A DNA stretch of 64,000 nt. Source: Herbaspirillum sp. RV1423 (lineage in GTDB: Bacteria > Pseudomonadota > Gammaproteobacteria > Burkholderiales > Burkholderiaceae_D). Positions within the stretch are counted from its first letter, which is position 1. Every line of letters begins with the position of its first letter. Shown in pieces: positions 1 through 8,426 of the stretch. The notes below the pieces were generated by a model. That model was not told the origin of the DNA, did not search any database, and saw only the letters and a program-made list of their open reading frames with translations. A program made the translations under genes and the position numbers. The DNA lies in the NCBI RefSeq assembly GCF_000577615.1, contig NZ_CBXX010000004.1, positions 310,001-374,000 of the forward strand, written 5' to 3'.

Positions 1-1
1 C

Positions 2-814
2 GCGCAACTCGGAAACGTCATCGCCGCCATGCGCGGCGTCGCCGCAGCGCGCGCGCAGCAGAGCAGACGGCAACTCGACAGCGTGCGCATGTATGCCGAC
101 ATCGTGGCCGACGCCATTTCGCAAGTACTGCCGCTGGCGCCGGCAAAAGCCGTCGACCGGCAGGACAACAACGGCGACAACGGTGTCACTGCGCTGGTGC
201 TGTTCGGCGCCGAGCATGGATTTGCCGGCGCGTTTTCCGAACGGGTACTGGCGGACGCCGGCCCGGACATCGCCGCCACGGTATTGCTGGTCGTCGGCGA
301 CCGCGCCCTGCGACTGGCGCAAGCGCGGGGATTGAAACCGGTCTGGAGCGCCCCGATGGTGTCGCAACTATCCAATGCGCCGACCCTGGCGGACCGCATC
401 GGCGCCGAGCTGTACCGTCACCTGCATGCCGGCCGCATCGACCGCGTCGAGGTGGCGTATGCCCGTCCGCTGGAAATGAGCGGCTTCGAAGTGGTCCGCC
501 AGCAATTGCTGCCGCTGGATGTTGCGCGCTTCCCGGCGAAAGACGCGCAGCTCGCACCGCTGCTGAACCTGGCGCCGGCGATGCTGCTCGAACGTCTTGC
601 CGGCGAATACCTGTTCGCGCAACTGAACGAATCCATCGTACACAGCTTCGCCGCGGAAAACCTCGCGCGCCTGCAAACCATGAGCGCGGCGCGCGAAAAC
701 ATCAAGCAACGGGTAGCGTCGCTGACCAGCGAAGAACAACTGGCGCGCCAGTCGGAAATCACGGCGGAGATCGTCGAACTGGCCGCCGGCGCCATGAGCG
801 GGAAGAATCCATAG
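2..814 (+). CDS. atpG: ATP synthase gamma subunit, N-ATPase type (5' end missing)
   Basis: Central-stalk gamma subunit of a rotary F-type ATPase, which links the catalytic hexamer to the membrane c-ring. The reading frame is open from the window edge, so the N-terminus lies outside; the first ATG at 29 is internal to the family alignment. The visible start (GNVIAAMRGVAAARAQQSRR) matches the conserved N-terminal helix, and the C-terminal part (SFAAENLARLQTMSAARENI) matches the second coiled-coil helix with its usual S-E-N-A-R-M-x-A-M pattern. The middle is more divergent than in the housekeeping enzyme, as expected for the N-ATPase group, where gamma is the last gene of the operon. The following gene is not an atpD/atpC gene, which also fits an operon end. 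N-ATPase assignment is inference. Confidence 0.85.
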   Translation, partial: AQLGNVIAAMRGVAAARAQQSRRQLDSVRMYADIVADAISQVLPLAPAKAVDRQDNNGDNGVTALVLFGAEHGFAGAFSERVLADAGPDIAATVLLVVGDRALRLAQARGLKPVWSAPMVSQLSNAPTLADRIGAELYRHLHAGRIDRVEVAYARPLEMSGFEVVRQQLLPLDVARFPAKDAQLAPLLNLAPAMLLERLAGEYLFAQLNESIVHSFAAENLARLQTMSAARENIKQRVASLTSEEQLARQSEITAEIVELAAGAMSGKNP

Positions 815-886
815 AGGAGACAACAGTGCATCCGTCACGGCCATACATCGGCACAGAAACACTCATCCAACCAGGAGCCTATCGAC

Positions 887-2008
887 ATGAAACCCAACCC
901 ATCCGCCGTCAACCTCCACGAACATAGCGTGCCGTGGTTCTGGCCCTATGCCGCCGCCATCGAAATGGGCGAACAAGGCGCCAAACTGTTCCAGGACAAT
1001 TTGCGCTTCCTCGCCGAATCCGAAACCATCGCCACGCCGCCGAAATCCTCATGGGCGACAAAGAACACGGTGCGGCTCGATCTCGACACGATGTCTCTGC
1101 GCGACTTTTCCCCCGTCGATTGCCAGGCGACGCCGGTGTTGATCGATGCGCCTTATGCCGGCCACAGCGCCACGATCGCCGATTACGCCAAGGGCCAGAG
1201 CCTGGTCGAGACCTTGCAGGCCAACGGACTGCAGCGGCTGATGGTAACCGACTGGAAGGCCGCCACCGACAGCATGAAGCAATATGACATCGACAAGTAC
1301 CTGGCCGAGATCAACGTCGTCGTCGACGATCTTGGCGGCGTCGTGCACCTGGTCGGTTTATGCCAGGGCGGCTGGATGAGCGCGATGTTCGCCGCGCGCT
1401 TCCCGGGCAAGGTGCGCAGTCTGGTGCTGGCGGGATCGCCGATCGATACGCAGGCCGGCAGCGGCCCGCTGAAAAAAATGGTGCATACGTTGCCGCCCGG
1501 TTTCTACGACGAAATGGTCAATCTGGGCAAAGGACGCATGCTCGGCCGCACCATGCTGGCCGGCTGGAAAGGAATGAATCCGGGACAGCAGTATCTCGAG
1601 AAATACGTCGACCTGTACCAGCACATCGAAGACCGCAGCTATATCAAGCGCACCGAAACCTTCGAGCGCTGGTATGAAAATCCGGTCGACTTGCCGGGCA
1701 CCTATTATCTTCAGGCGATCAAGCAGTTGTTTGAAGAGAACCAGTTCTGCCGCGGCAAGTTCGTCGGCCTCGGCAAGCAGTTGCTGCTGCGCGATATCAC
1801 CTGCCCGACCTATCTGCTGGCCGGCGAATCGGACGACATCACGCCGCATGAACAGGTCTTTGCCGCCGAAACCCTGTTGGGAACACCGCCGGACCGGATC
1901 GTCAAGGAACTCGTTCCCGGCGGACATATCGGCTTGTTCATGGGGACCAAAACGCTGGGAGAACACTGGCCCGCGATTGCCCGCTGGATACTGGCGACGG
2001 AAAAGTAA
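887..2008 (+). CDS. PhaC-like alpha/beta hydrolase
   Basis: A 373-residue alpha/beta-fold enzyme with a polyhydroxyalkanoate synthase/depolymerase-like core. The nucleophile elbow is GLCQGG at residues 157-162, so the candidate nucleophile is Cys159, as in PHA synthases, rather than the Ser of ordinary lipases. A probable Asp lies in ESDDITP (about 313) and the His in PGGHIGLF (about 344). At 373 residues it is shorter than class I PhaC (about 560-600) and close in size to class III PhaC. The ATG at 887 is preceded by AGGAG about nine bases upstream. It follows the ATPase gamma gene by 72 bp in the same direction, so it may be transcribed with it. No phasin or phaA/B gene is in view, so polymer synthesis cannot be claimed; a hydrolase or transacylase role is equally possible. 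Confidence 0.7.
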   Translation: MKPNPSAVNLHEHSVPWFWPYAAAIEMGEQGAKLFQDNLRFLAESETIATPPKSSWATKNTVRLDLDTMSLRDFSPVDCQATPVLIDAPYAGHSATIADYAKGQSLVETLQANGLQRLMVTDWKAATDSMKQYDIDKYLAEINVVVDDLGGVVHLVGLCQGGWMSAMFAARFPGKVRSLVLAGSPIDTQAGSGPLKKMVHTLPPGFYDEMVNLGKGRMLGRTMLAGWKGMNPGQQYLEKYVDLYQHIEDRSYIKRTETFERWYENPVDLPGTYYLQAIKQLFEENQFCRGKFVGLGKQLLLRDITCPTYLLAGESDDITPHEQVFAAETLLGTPPDRIVKELVPGGHIGLFMGTKTLGEHWPAIARWILATEK

Positions 2009-2016
2009 ACAGCCGT

Positions 2017-2035
2017 GGCGGGAGGACGTCCCGCC
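2017..2035. terminator. Possible hairpin after PhaC-like gene
   Basis: A 7-bp perfect stem (GGCGGGA / TCCCGCC) with a 5-base loop lies 9 bp after the stop codon. No T-run follows, so it is only a weak terminator candidate. Confidence 0.3.
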
Positions 2036-2085
2036 TCCGGGCGCATCGCCGCGATGCCGCCCGGATCAGGCCGAATCCGGAGAAA

Positions 2086-3405
2086 TCAGCCGACCCACTC
2101 GCCATCCTGCATCTTGGGATAGACCTTGACCAGGAGGATTTTCGGGCCCTTCATTTTCTTGACGACGATGTCGAAGGCGTTGAACTCTACCTTCTGGCCT
2201 TCCTTCGGCACTTCGCCGAGTTTCTCCATCACCAGCCCGCCGACCGAATCGACGCTTTCATCGTATTCGAGGTCGATGCCGAGCATATGCTCCAGCGTGA
2301 CGATAGGCAGGCTGCCTTTGCCAAGCAAGGTGCCGTCGTCCTGGCGCGTCCATTCATTGCTGGTGTGGCGAAACTCGTCGCGGATCTCGCCCACCAGCAC
2401 GCTCAGCAGATTGTCCAGCGTGACGAAGCCCAACGGCGACTGGCCCTTGCGGCCGATGATGGCGAAGTGCGGCGAACCGTTGCGGAAACGGCGCAGCAGT
2501 TCCTGCGCGGACAGGCTCGGCGAAATGTATTGCACCGGCCGCAGGTACTGGCGCAGGTCGGACACCGCCTTGCCGTCCTGCTGGGCGATGAAAACATCCT
2601 TCAGGTGCAGCAATCCCAGCACCTCCTGATGCTCGGCATCGAAATACGGATAGCGGCTGAAGCGATTGCGATAGATGATCTGCAGGTTTTCTTCCAGCGT
2701 ATTGGCGGCGCTCAGCGCGACGATTTCGCTGGCCGGACGCATCAGGTCCATCACCTTGAGGTCGCCGAAATCCAGCGACTGGGCCAGCACGCTCCATTCT
2801 TGCGGGGTGAACTTGCCGGTCTTGCCGCCGGAGCGCAGGATCAGCTTCAGTTCGTCCGACGAATAGTGCGCGTCGTTCCCGTGCGTATCGCCCAGGCCGG
2901 AAATGTGCAGCACCCAGTTGGCGCTCAGGTTGAGCAGCCAGATCGCCGGATACATCAGCCAGTAAAAGCCGTACAACGGCACCGCGCACCACAGGCCGAT
3001 GCGCTCGGGATTGCGGATCGCCATCGACTTCGGCGCCAGTTCGCCGACAACAATGTGCAGGAAGGAAATGATGACGAAGGCGAAGACGAAGGAAACGCCG
3101 TGGATCAGCTCCGGCGACGTCACGCCCAGCAAGGCGAACAAGGGTTCGAGCAAGCGTGCGAATGCCGGCTCGCCGATCCAGCCCAAGCCCAGCGAGGCGA
3201 GCGTGATGCCCAACTGGCAAGCCGACAAATAAGCATCGAGTTGACGATGGACCGTGGCGAGGATTCGTCCGCGCAGCCCCTGCGTCTTGACGATGGCTCT
3301 GATGCGGGTCTGACGCAATTTGACCAGACCGAATTCTGCTGCGACGAAAAAACCGTTCAGCGCGACCAGAAAAAAGGCCGCGACGATCAGTAAGATATTT
3401 TCCAA
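2086..3405 (-). CDS. DUF21/CBS/CorC-HlyC family membrane protein
   Basis: A 439-residue member of the CNNM/CorC-type membrane protein family, usually annotated as hemolysin-related and linked to divalent cation (Mg2+/Co2+) homeostasis. Order of parts: four-helix DUF21 membrane domain (about 1-200, beginning with a hydrophobic stretch and FFVAAEFGLVKLRQTR), a cytosolic CBS pair (about 215-335, with LMRPASEIV and LLHLKDVF) and a C-terminal CorC_HlyC domain (about 350-430, with SVGGLVMEKLGEVP). The start is a TTG: the in-frame stop TAG lies only four codons upstream, and no ATG precedes the conserved N-terminus. The 5' flank carries a perfect 19-bp inverted repeat. Transported ion not known from sequence. 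Confidence 0.85.
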   Translation of the reverse strand: MENILLIVAAFFLVALNGFFVAAEFGLVKLRQTRIRAIVKTQGLRGRILATVHRQLDAYLSACQLGITLASLGLGWIGEPAFARLLEPLFALLGVTSPELIHGVSFVFAFVIISFLHIVVGELAPKSMAIRNPERIGLWCAVPLYGFYWLMYPAIWLLNLSANWVLHISGLGDTHGNDAHYSSDELKLILRSGGKTGKFTPQEWSVLAQSLDFGDLKVMDLMRPASEIVALSAANTLEENLQIIYRNRFSRYPYFDAEHQEVLGLLHLKDVFIAQQDGKAVSDLRQYLRPVQYISPSLSAQELLRRFRNGSPHFAIIGRKGQSPLGFVTLDNLLSVLVGEIRDEFRHTSNEWTRQDDGTLLGKGSLPIVTLEHMLGIDLEYDESVDSVGGLVMEKLGEVPKEGQKVEFNAFDIVVKKMKGPKILLVKVYPKMQDGEWVG

Positions 3406-3444
3406 CGAAGGTACCTATCGAGTAGTAAAGAAGACGCACCTGCT

Positions 3445-3551
3445 CAAGAGCAGCTAACAAAACAGCGCGAAGTCCGCCGGGCCGGGCCGCGGATGCGCAA
3501 TGAAGAAATCGCAAACGGGAAAAACTGCGAAAGTTTTGTTAGCTGCTCTTG
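3445..3551. repeat. Perfect 19-bp inverted repeat upstream of the DUF21/CBS gene
   Basis: CAAGAGCAGCTAACAAAAC at 3445-3463 is repeated as its exact reverse complement at 3533-3551, with a 69-bp GC-rich interior. It sits 40 bp upstream of the TTG start of the minus-strand DUF21/CBS gene, so the leader RNA could form a long stem. No riboswitch class was recognised. Confidence 0.7.
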
Positions 3552-3601
3552 CATGCTGCTGCAAGCGCAAGCCGTAATTTACCACGACAACAGGCGTTAT
3601 C

Positions 3602-3641
3602 AAAAAACAATGCCGATCCGGCAAAAAGAGCATGCCGGATC
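3602..3641 (-). terminator. Rho-independent terminator of the exported protein gene
   Basis: Reading the minus strand, GATCCGGCA and TGCCGGATC (3615-3623 and 3633-3641) form a 9-bp stem, followed after a few bases by TTGTTTTTTG. The stem overlaps the stop codon of the 3640-4362 gene. Confidence 0.55.
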
Positions 3642-4362
3642 AGCGGCGCAGTTCAGGCGTGATGAAACGCAAGCCGAGCACCACATAGCGTCCTTGCGTT
3701 TCGCGGCCGAAGGTATTGCCGTATGTCAGATCGAGTTCAACGCGTTCGGGGACGAGGGTGGCGCGCACGCCGGCCTGGTAACCGGGCTTGCCCTTGTTCT
3801 CGCCGAACACTTCGCCGATGAAGGACAGCCTGTCCATCAGTTGCGTCTCGTTGCCCACGCCCCAGCTCAGGCGCGTGGTCTGCTCCTTGCCGAGGTGATT
3901 GAAACCGAGATTGGTATGCAGCAGCACCGCGTCATCCTTGAACGAAAACGAGGTCAGCAATTTGGAATAATAATTCCATGAGCGTTGGCGGCCGCCATCG
4001 TTGCCGTCGCCGCTGTCGGTCTGGCGCACCACGCCGGCCAGCATGCCGATGCCGTAGCTGTTGGGCGACATTTCCCTGAACACCGTCTTGCCCTGCAACT
4101 GGCTGTTGGCCAGGTACATGCCGGCGGCGTCGCGTTGCCACGCATTGCCCCACGAGACTTCCAGGTTGCCGGTCGGGTTGCACGACGGATTGAGCCAGCG
4201 CTCGGTGCCGCCGCGGTTGAACTTGCCCCAGGTTTCCAGTTGGCATTTGCCGGCGCCGAGCACTTGCGCGTCGTCGACATTCATTGCACCGGCGGCAAAC
4301 GCCGACTGCGCCCCCAGCAATCCATGGACGGCCATGGTTGCGATCATGATCTGTTTCTTCAT
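3640..4362 (-). CDS. Exported, probably outer-membrane beta-rich protein of unknown function
   Basis: 240 residues with a clear Sec signal peptide (MKKQIMIATMAVHGLLGAQ, cleavage near AFA-AG, residue 24). The mature part is rich in alternating hydrophobic strands with aromatic residues (LEVSWGNAW, SWNYYSKLLTSFSF, TTRLSWGVG, VELDLTYG, RYVVLGLRFI), which suggests a beta-barrel or periplasmic beta protein. The C-terminus is not the classical terminal Phe. No catalytic motif seen and no family recognised with certainty. Upstream spacing is 200 bp to the dihydropyrimidinase stop; there is no evident operon partner. Confidence 0.6.
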   Translation of the reverse strand: MKKQIMIATMAVHGLLGAQSAFAAGAMNVDDAQVLGAGKCQLETWGKFNRGGTERWLNPSCNPTGNLEVSWGNAWQRDAAGMYLANSQLQGKTVFREMSPNSYGIGMLAGVVRQTDSGDGNDGGRQRSWNYYSKLLTSFSFKDDAVLLHTNLGFNHLGKEQTTRLSWGVGNETQLMDRLSFIGEVFGENKGKPGYQAGVRATLVPERVELDLTYGNTFGRETQGRYVVLGLRFITPELRR

Positions 4363-4565
4363 ATTGCCCCGTCGTCAAAAAAACGGACGCAAGCTCCGGA
4401 AGATTGCGTCGGGCGTGATGCTAGCATCACGCCTTTGATGCGGGCAATCAGAAATCGGGCGATTCTACCGATGAATGCACATTGCGAGACAAAAAACCAC
4501 AGTCGCAACGTCACGCAGGGCACTGCATTGCGACTGCTTATCGTTTACCTGCAATAGTCTGGCGG

Positions 4566-5984
4566 TTATCTTTTGCGCGGACGCGCCGGATCTGGCAAAC
4601 CGCACTTGAGGAACGCGCCGCGTCCGATCGCTCCCTGCGGACTTTCGCCGTCGTAGACGATCTCTCCGCGCGACAGCGTCGTCACCGGCCAGCCGGTCAC
4701 CGCGACGCCTTCATACGGCGTGTAGTCGACGTTGTGATGCAAATCCTCATTGGCGATCACCACTTCCTTGTGCGGATCCCAGATCGCGATGTCGGCATCG
4801 GCGCCGATGGCGATAGTGCCCTTTTGGGGATACAGGCCGTACATCTTGGCCGGGTCGGTCGCGGTCAGCGCGACGAAACGGTTGAGGTCGATGCGGCCCT
4901 TGCCGACGCCTTCGGAAAACAACAGCGGCAAGCGCGTTTCCAACCCCGGCGTGCCGTTGGGAATGTAGCGGAACGGCACTTCCTTCCCGCCCGGCATCTT
5001 GCCTTTGGGATCGGCGTAGCGGAATGGCGCATGGTCCGACGAGAACACCGTGAACAGACCATTGGCCAGACCGTCCCAGATGTATTGCTGATTATCCTTG
5101 TCGCGCGGCGGCGGGCTGCAGATGCACTTGGCGCCGTGGTAGCCCTCCTGATCGAGATCGTCGGCGGTCAGCATGACGTACTGCGGGCAGGTCTCGGCAT
5201 AGATGCGCAAACCGTGGCCGTGCGCCCAGCGAATCTGCTCGATGGCTTCCTTGCCCGATACATGCACGATCAGGATGGGTACGTCGACCAGTTCGGAAAT
5301 CGCGATCGCGCGGTGCGTCGCTTCGCGCTCGACCAGCATCGGCCGTGATGTCGCGTGGTACTTCGGCGCCGTCAGGCCGGCCTCCTCCAGTTGTTCGGTG
5401 AGCCACGCGATGCAATCGGAATTCTCGGCATGGATCATCGCCATCGCGCCTTCGCGCCGCGCCACCGCCAGCAGGTCGAGGATCTGGCGGTCGTTGAGCT
5501 TGAGATCGTCGTAGGTCATGTAAATCTTGAACGAGGTATAGCCCTCGCGGATCAGTTGCGGCAATTCCTCCTTCAATACCTTTTCGGTCGGATCGCTGAC
5601 GATCATGTGGAAGGCGTAATCGATCATCGCCTTGCCTTCGGCGCGCCGGTGATAGTCCTCGACCGCCGCGCGCAGCGACTGCCCCTTGGCCTGCGCCGCG
5701 AACGGAATCACCGTCGTGGTGCCGCCGCAGGCTGCGGAAATCGTGCCGCTGCGGAAATCGTCGGCCATTTCCAGTCCCTCTTCCATCGGCTGGTCGAGAT
5801 GGCAATGGCTGTCGACGCCGCCCGGCAGCACCAGCTTGCCGCTTGCATCGATCTCTTTCTTGCCCGGCGCGAGACTGCGGCCCATCGCCACCACCTTGCC
5901 GCCGACGATGCCGACATCGCATTGCATGATGTCGGAGGCCGTCGCCACGGTGCCGTTGCGGATCACCAGATCGAAATCTTCCAT
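4566..5984 (-). CDS. hydA: Dihydropyrimidinase / D-hydantoinase
   Basis: 472-residue zinc amidohydrolase that opens cyclic amides such as dihydrouracil or 5-substituted hydantoins. All binuclear metal ligands are visible: DSHCHLD gives His60 and His62, the carbamylated Lys153 is in SFKIYMTY, His185 in MIHAENSD, His241 in IVHVSGKE and Asp317 in SSDHAPF. The ATG at 5984 was chosen because MEDFDLVIRNGTVATA matches the family N-terminus; an alternative ATG four codons upstream (5996) begins directly after the stop codon of the preceding gene. It is the last gene of an operon with a decarboxylase/racemase-like enzyme and an ABC importer. No N-carbamoyl-amino-acid hydrolase or dihydropyrimidine dehydrogenase is present nearby, so the real substrate may be a different cyclic imide or hydantoin. 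Confidence 0.9.
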   Translation of the reverse strand: MEDFDLVIRNGTVATASDIMQCDVGIVGGKVVAMGRSLAPGKKEIDASGKLVLPGGVDSHCHLDQPMEEGLEMADDFRSGTISAACGGTTTVIPFAAQAKGQSLRAAVEDYHRRAEGKAMIDYAFHMIVSDPTEKVLKEELPQLIREGYTSFKIYMTYDDLKLNDRQILDLLAVARREGAMAMIHAENSDCIAWLTEQLEEAGLTAPKYHATSRPMLVEREATHRAIAISELVDVPILIVHVSGKEAIEQIRWAHGHGLRIYAETCPQYVMLTADDLDQEGYHGAKCICSPPPRDKDNQQYIWDGLANGLFTVFSSDHAPFRYADPKGKMPGGKEVPFRYIPNGTPGLETRLPLLFSEGVGKGRIDLNRFVALTATDPAKMYGLYPQKGTIAIGADADIAIWDPHKEVVIANEDLHHNVDYTPYEGVAVTGWPVTTLSRGEIVYDGESPQGAIGRGAFLKCGLPDPARPRKR

Positions 5985-5997
5985 ATGCCGCGCCATC

Positions 5998-6726
5998 CTA
6001 TACGACGTCGCGGAACAGGCTGCCCCAGCCGCGAATGCGCGAAGGATCGGCGCCCGCCTGCCGGAGCGATTTCCAGACAACGGTCGAGATGGTGTCGTAA
6101 ATCGGAATGCCGATTTCGCGTTCCAGCTCTTCCACCAACGGCGCGCCTCGCAAGTTGGTGCAGAAGATGGTGATGGCCTGCGGCTTCGATTTGGCGACTT
6201 CGCGCACCATGGCGCGCAGCTCGTCGGCGCCGACTTCGGAGAAGGAGAAATTGTCCTGCTTGCGCAAATGGCGCTCGGCCACGCACTCCAGGCCTGACAG
6301 GCCGTAGTTCTTGATGATCGCGGCCTGCACCTCGTCCAGGTAAGGCGTCACCAGACCGAAGCGCTTGACGCCGGTGATGTCGAATATCTCGTTGAGCGCC
6401 AGCACCGAGGTGCATGCGGGGATCCCGGTTGCTTCGGTGATGCGGCGGCACAGGCGTTCGTCGGCGTCGAAGCCTAGCCAGCCGGACGAAGTGCCGTTCC
6501 AGGCGATGCTTTGCACCTTGGCGTGCGACAGCAGTTCGGCGGCGCGCAGGATTTCGCTGTCGTCGAATTGCGCCAGCGCCTGGTTCGACAAGGCGATCTC
6601 GGTCACGCGGAAGCGGCCGAAATGGGCGCTGGCTTCCGGGATGTCGGCGATCATCGCCGTGGTTACCGGCTCCAGCGTCGTGTTGGAGGACGGCGTCAGC
6701 ATGCCGAGCAAAGTACGTTGAGTCAT
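5998..6726 (-). CDS. Arylmalonate decarboxylase/maleate isomerase-like protein (Asp/Glu racemase superfamily)
   Basis: 242 residues of the two-domain Asp/Glu racemase superfamily. Members use up to two cysteines, one per domain. Here the first site reads WNGTSSGW (residues 76-83) without cysteine, while the second site IFCTNLRG retains Cys189. This is the pattern of arylmalonate decarboxylase (Gly74/Cys188) and differs from maleate isomerase and racemases, which keep both. The motif TPYLDEV (about 127-133) is also shared with that group. It lies just upstream of the dihydropyrimidinase with only about 13 bp between stop and start, and 26 bp downstream of the ABC ATPase gene. Inferred role: decarboxylation or isomerisation of a malonate- or hydantoin-derived acid; substrate unknown. 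Confidence 0.75.
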   Translation of the reverse strand: MTQRTLLGMLTPSSNTTLEPVTTAMIADIPEASAHFGRFRVTEIALSNQALAQFDDSEILRAAELLSHAKVQSIAWNGTSSGWLGFDADERLCRRITEATGIPACTSVLALNEIFDITGVKRFGLVTPYLDEVQAAIIKNYGLSGLECVAERHLRKQDNFSFSEVGADELRAMVREVAKSKPQAITIFCTNLRGAPLVEELEREIGIPIYDTISTVVWKSLRQAGADPSRIRGWGSLFRDVV

Positions 6727-6752
6727 GATGGTTCCTTAGAACATGTGATGGA

Positions 6753-7550
6753 CTATGCCGCCAATTTCACAGCGGCGGCTTCGGCCTGTGCGAGCGCAGA
6801 TTCTTCGCGGATCAGACTCAGCACATGGCGTTTGTATTGGTTGAATTCGGTCGTCGTGGTATCGCGCGGACGCGCCAGGTCGATGTCGATCAGGTCGCGG
6901 ATGCGGCCGGGACGATGCGTCATCACCGCCACCTTGGTCGCCAGCACCAACGCTTCGTCGACGCTGTGCGTGACGAAGACGATGGTGCCTTCGTAGCGCT
7001 GCCACAGGGTGACCAGTTCTTCCTGCATCTCCATCTTGGTCTGCGCGTCGAGCGCGGCGAACGGCTCGTCCATCAGGATCACCGAGGGATTTTGCAGCAA
7101 GGCGCGGGCGATGCCGACGCGCTGCGCCATGCCGCCGGACAATTCCGCCGGGAAGTGGTTTTCAAACCCCTTGAGCTTGACTGTCTCGATAAAAGGCTGG
7201 GCCGCGGCGCGGCGTTCGGCCGCGCTCTTGCCCTGCAGCTTGAGCGAGAAGGCGATGTTGTCCCACACCGGCAGCCACGGCATCAGGTTGGCTTGCTGGA
7301 ACACCATGCCGCGATCGGCGCCGGGACCGGTGATCGGTTTGCCGTCGACAATCACGCTGCCGGAAGTCGGATGCTCGAAACCGGCGATCATGTTGAGCAG
7401 CGTCGATTTGCCGCAGCCGGACGGGCCGAGCAGGCAGAGGAATTCCTTCTTCTCCAGGCTCAGGCTGACGTTGTCGATGGCGAGCATCTCGCTGCCGCGT
7501 TTTTTGTCGGTGAAGACTTTGACGATATTGTTGAGTTCGATAAAGGCCAT
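6753..7550 (-). CDS. NitT/TauT (SsuB-like) ABC transporter ATP-binding protein
   Basis: 265-residue ATPase driving the adjacent importer. Walker A is GPSGCGKST (residues 42-50), the Q-loop lies in VFQQANLMPW, the signature is LSGGMAQRV, Walker B is VILMDEPFAALD and the switch His is in VTHSVDEA. The ATG at 7550 begins at MAFIELNNIVKVF and lies 14 bp after the permease stop. The open frame continues upstream over the permease gene, but that extension is only the other-frame reading of the permease and lacks domain similarity. The order of the operon is binding protein, permease, ATPase, decarboxylase-like enzyme, dihydropyrimidinase. Confidence 0.9.
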   Translation of the reverse strand: MAFIELNNIVKVFTDKKRGSEMLAIDNVSLSLEKKEFLCLLGPSGCGKSTLLNMIAGFEHPTSGSVIVDGKPITGPGADRGMVFQQANLMPWLPVWDNIAFSLKLQGKSAAERRAAAQPFIETVKLKGFENHFPAELSGGMAQRVGIARALLQNPSVILMDEPFAALDAQTKMEMQEELVTLWQRYEGTIVFVTHSVDEALVLATKVAVMTHRPGRIRDLIDIDLARPRDTTTTEFNQYKRHVLSLIREESALAQAEAAAVKLAA

Positions 7551-7564
7551 GATTGTTCTTCCCC

Positions 7565-8389
7565 TTACGCTTTGCTTTGCACTGTCGCCACATGCTGCCA
7601 GCGCAGCACCGAATTCATCACCAGTTTCAGCAGCAGGTCGGCAAGGTAGCCGAGCAGGCCGATGCTGATCATGGCCGCGATCACCAGGTCGTAGCGCAGG
7701 AAGTAATACGAATCCCACAGCGCATAACCGAGGCCGCTCTTGACCGCCACCATCTCCGCCGTCACGGTCAGCATCCAGGCGCTGCCGATGCCGATGCGCA
7801 GGCCCGCGAAAATACTCGGCATCGCCGCTGGCAGGATCACGAAACGCAGCAACTGGCTTTGATTGGCGCCGGCCATCGCCGCCGCGCGCAACAGGTTGCG
7901 GTCGGAGGTTTTGACGCCATGCACGGTATTCATCAGGATGGGAAAGAATGCGCCGAGGAACACCAGGAAGATCGCCGGCTTGTTGGCGATGCCGAACCAG
8001 ATGATCGCCAGCGGAATCCACGACACCGGCGGAATCGGCCGCAGCATCTGCACGGTCGGTTCGATGGCGCGCTCGACCCAGCGCCACCAGCCGATCGCCA
8101 CGCCCAGCGCAATGCCGGAAACCGCGGCGATCAGATAACCTGCCGTCACGCGCATACAACTTGCCATGGCGTCGAAGATCCAGCGTCCGCTGCTGTCCTG
8201 GGCCGCTTCGCTATAGCCGAAGATCCAGTCCATCCAGGTGGCGAACACGCGCGACGGCGCCGGCAACAAGGAAGCAGGGATCGCTCCCGAACGGGAAAAC
8301 GCTTCCCAGAACAACACCAGCAATACCGGTACGGCGAAACGCCACTTCGCCTCCGACAAGGAGCGCATCAAACCATTCATCTTGATCAC
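7565..8389 (-). CDS. NitT/TauT (SsuC-like) ABC transporter permease
   Basis: 274-residue inner-membrane permease. N-terminal transmembrane segment at about 17-32 (WRFAVPVLLVLFWEAF), then a BPD_transp_1 domain with about five further helices. The EAA loop that contacts the ATPase is LLRAAAMAGANQSQLLRFVILPAAMP (about 176-201). Similar in length and order to aliphatic sulfonate/nitrate-type permeases, a family that also takes up pyrimidine and hydantoin-like compounds. Placed between the ATPase and the binding-protein gene. Confidence 0.88.
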   Translation of the reverse strand: MIKMNGLMRSLSEAKWRFAVPVLLVLFWEAFSRSGAIPASLLPAPSRVFATWMDWIFGYSEAAQDSSGRWIFDAMASCMRVTAGYLIAAVSGIALGVAIGWWRWVERAIEPTVQMLRPIPPVSWIPLAIIWFGIANKPAIFLVFLGAFFPILMNTVHGVKTSDRNLLRAAAMAGANQSQLLRFVILPAAMPSIFAGLRIGIGSAWMLTVTAEMVAVKSGLGYALWDSYYFLRYDLVIAAMISIGLLGYLADLLLKLVMNSVLRWQHVATVQSKA

Positions 8390-8426
8390 CTGCTTTCTGT
8401 TCAGTTACAAATATCTGCGTACCGCT

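Noticed and set aside
7551-8159. Apparent 200-residue N-terminal extension of the ABC ATPase
   Set aside because: The extension lies in another frame of the permease gene; the ATPase has a good ATG at 7550 and its normal length from there.
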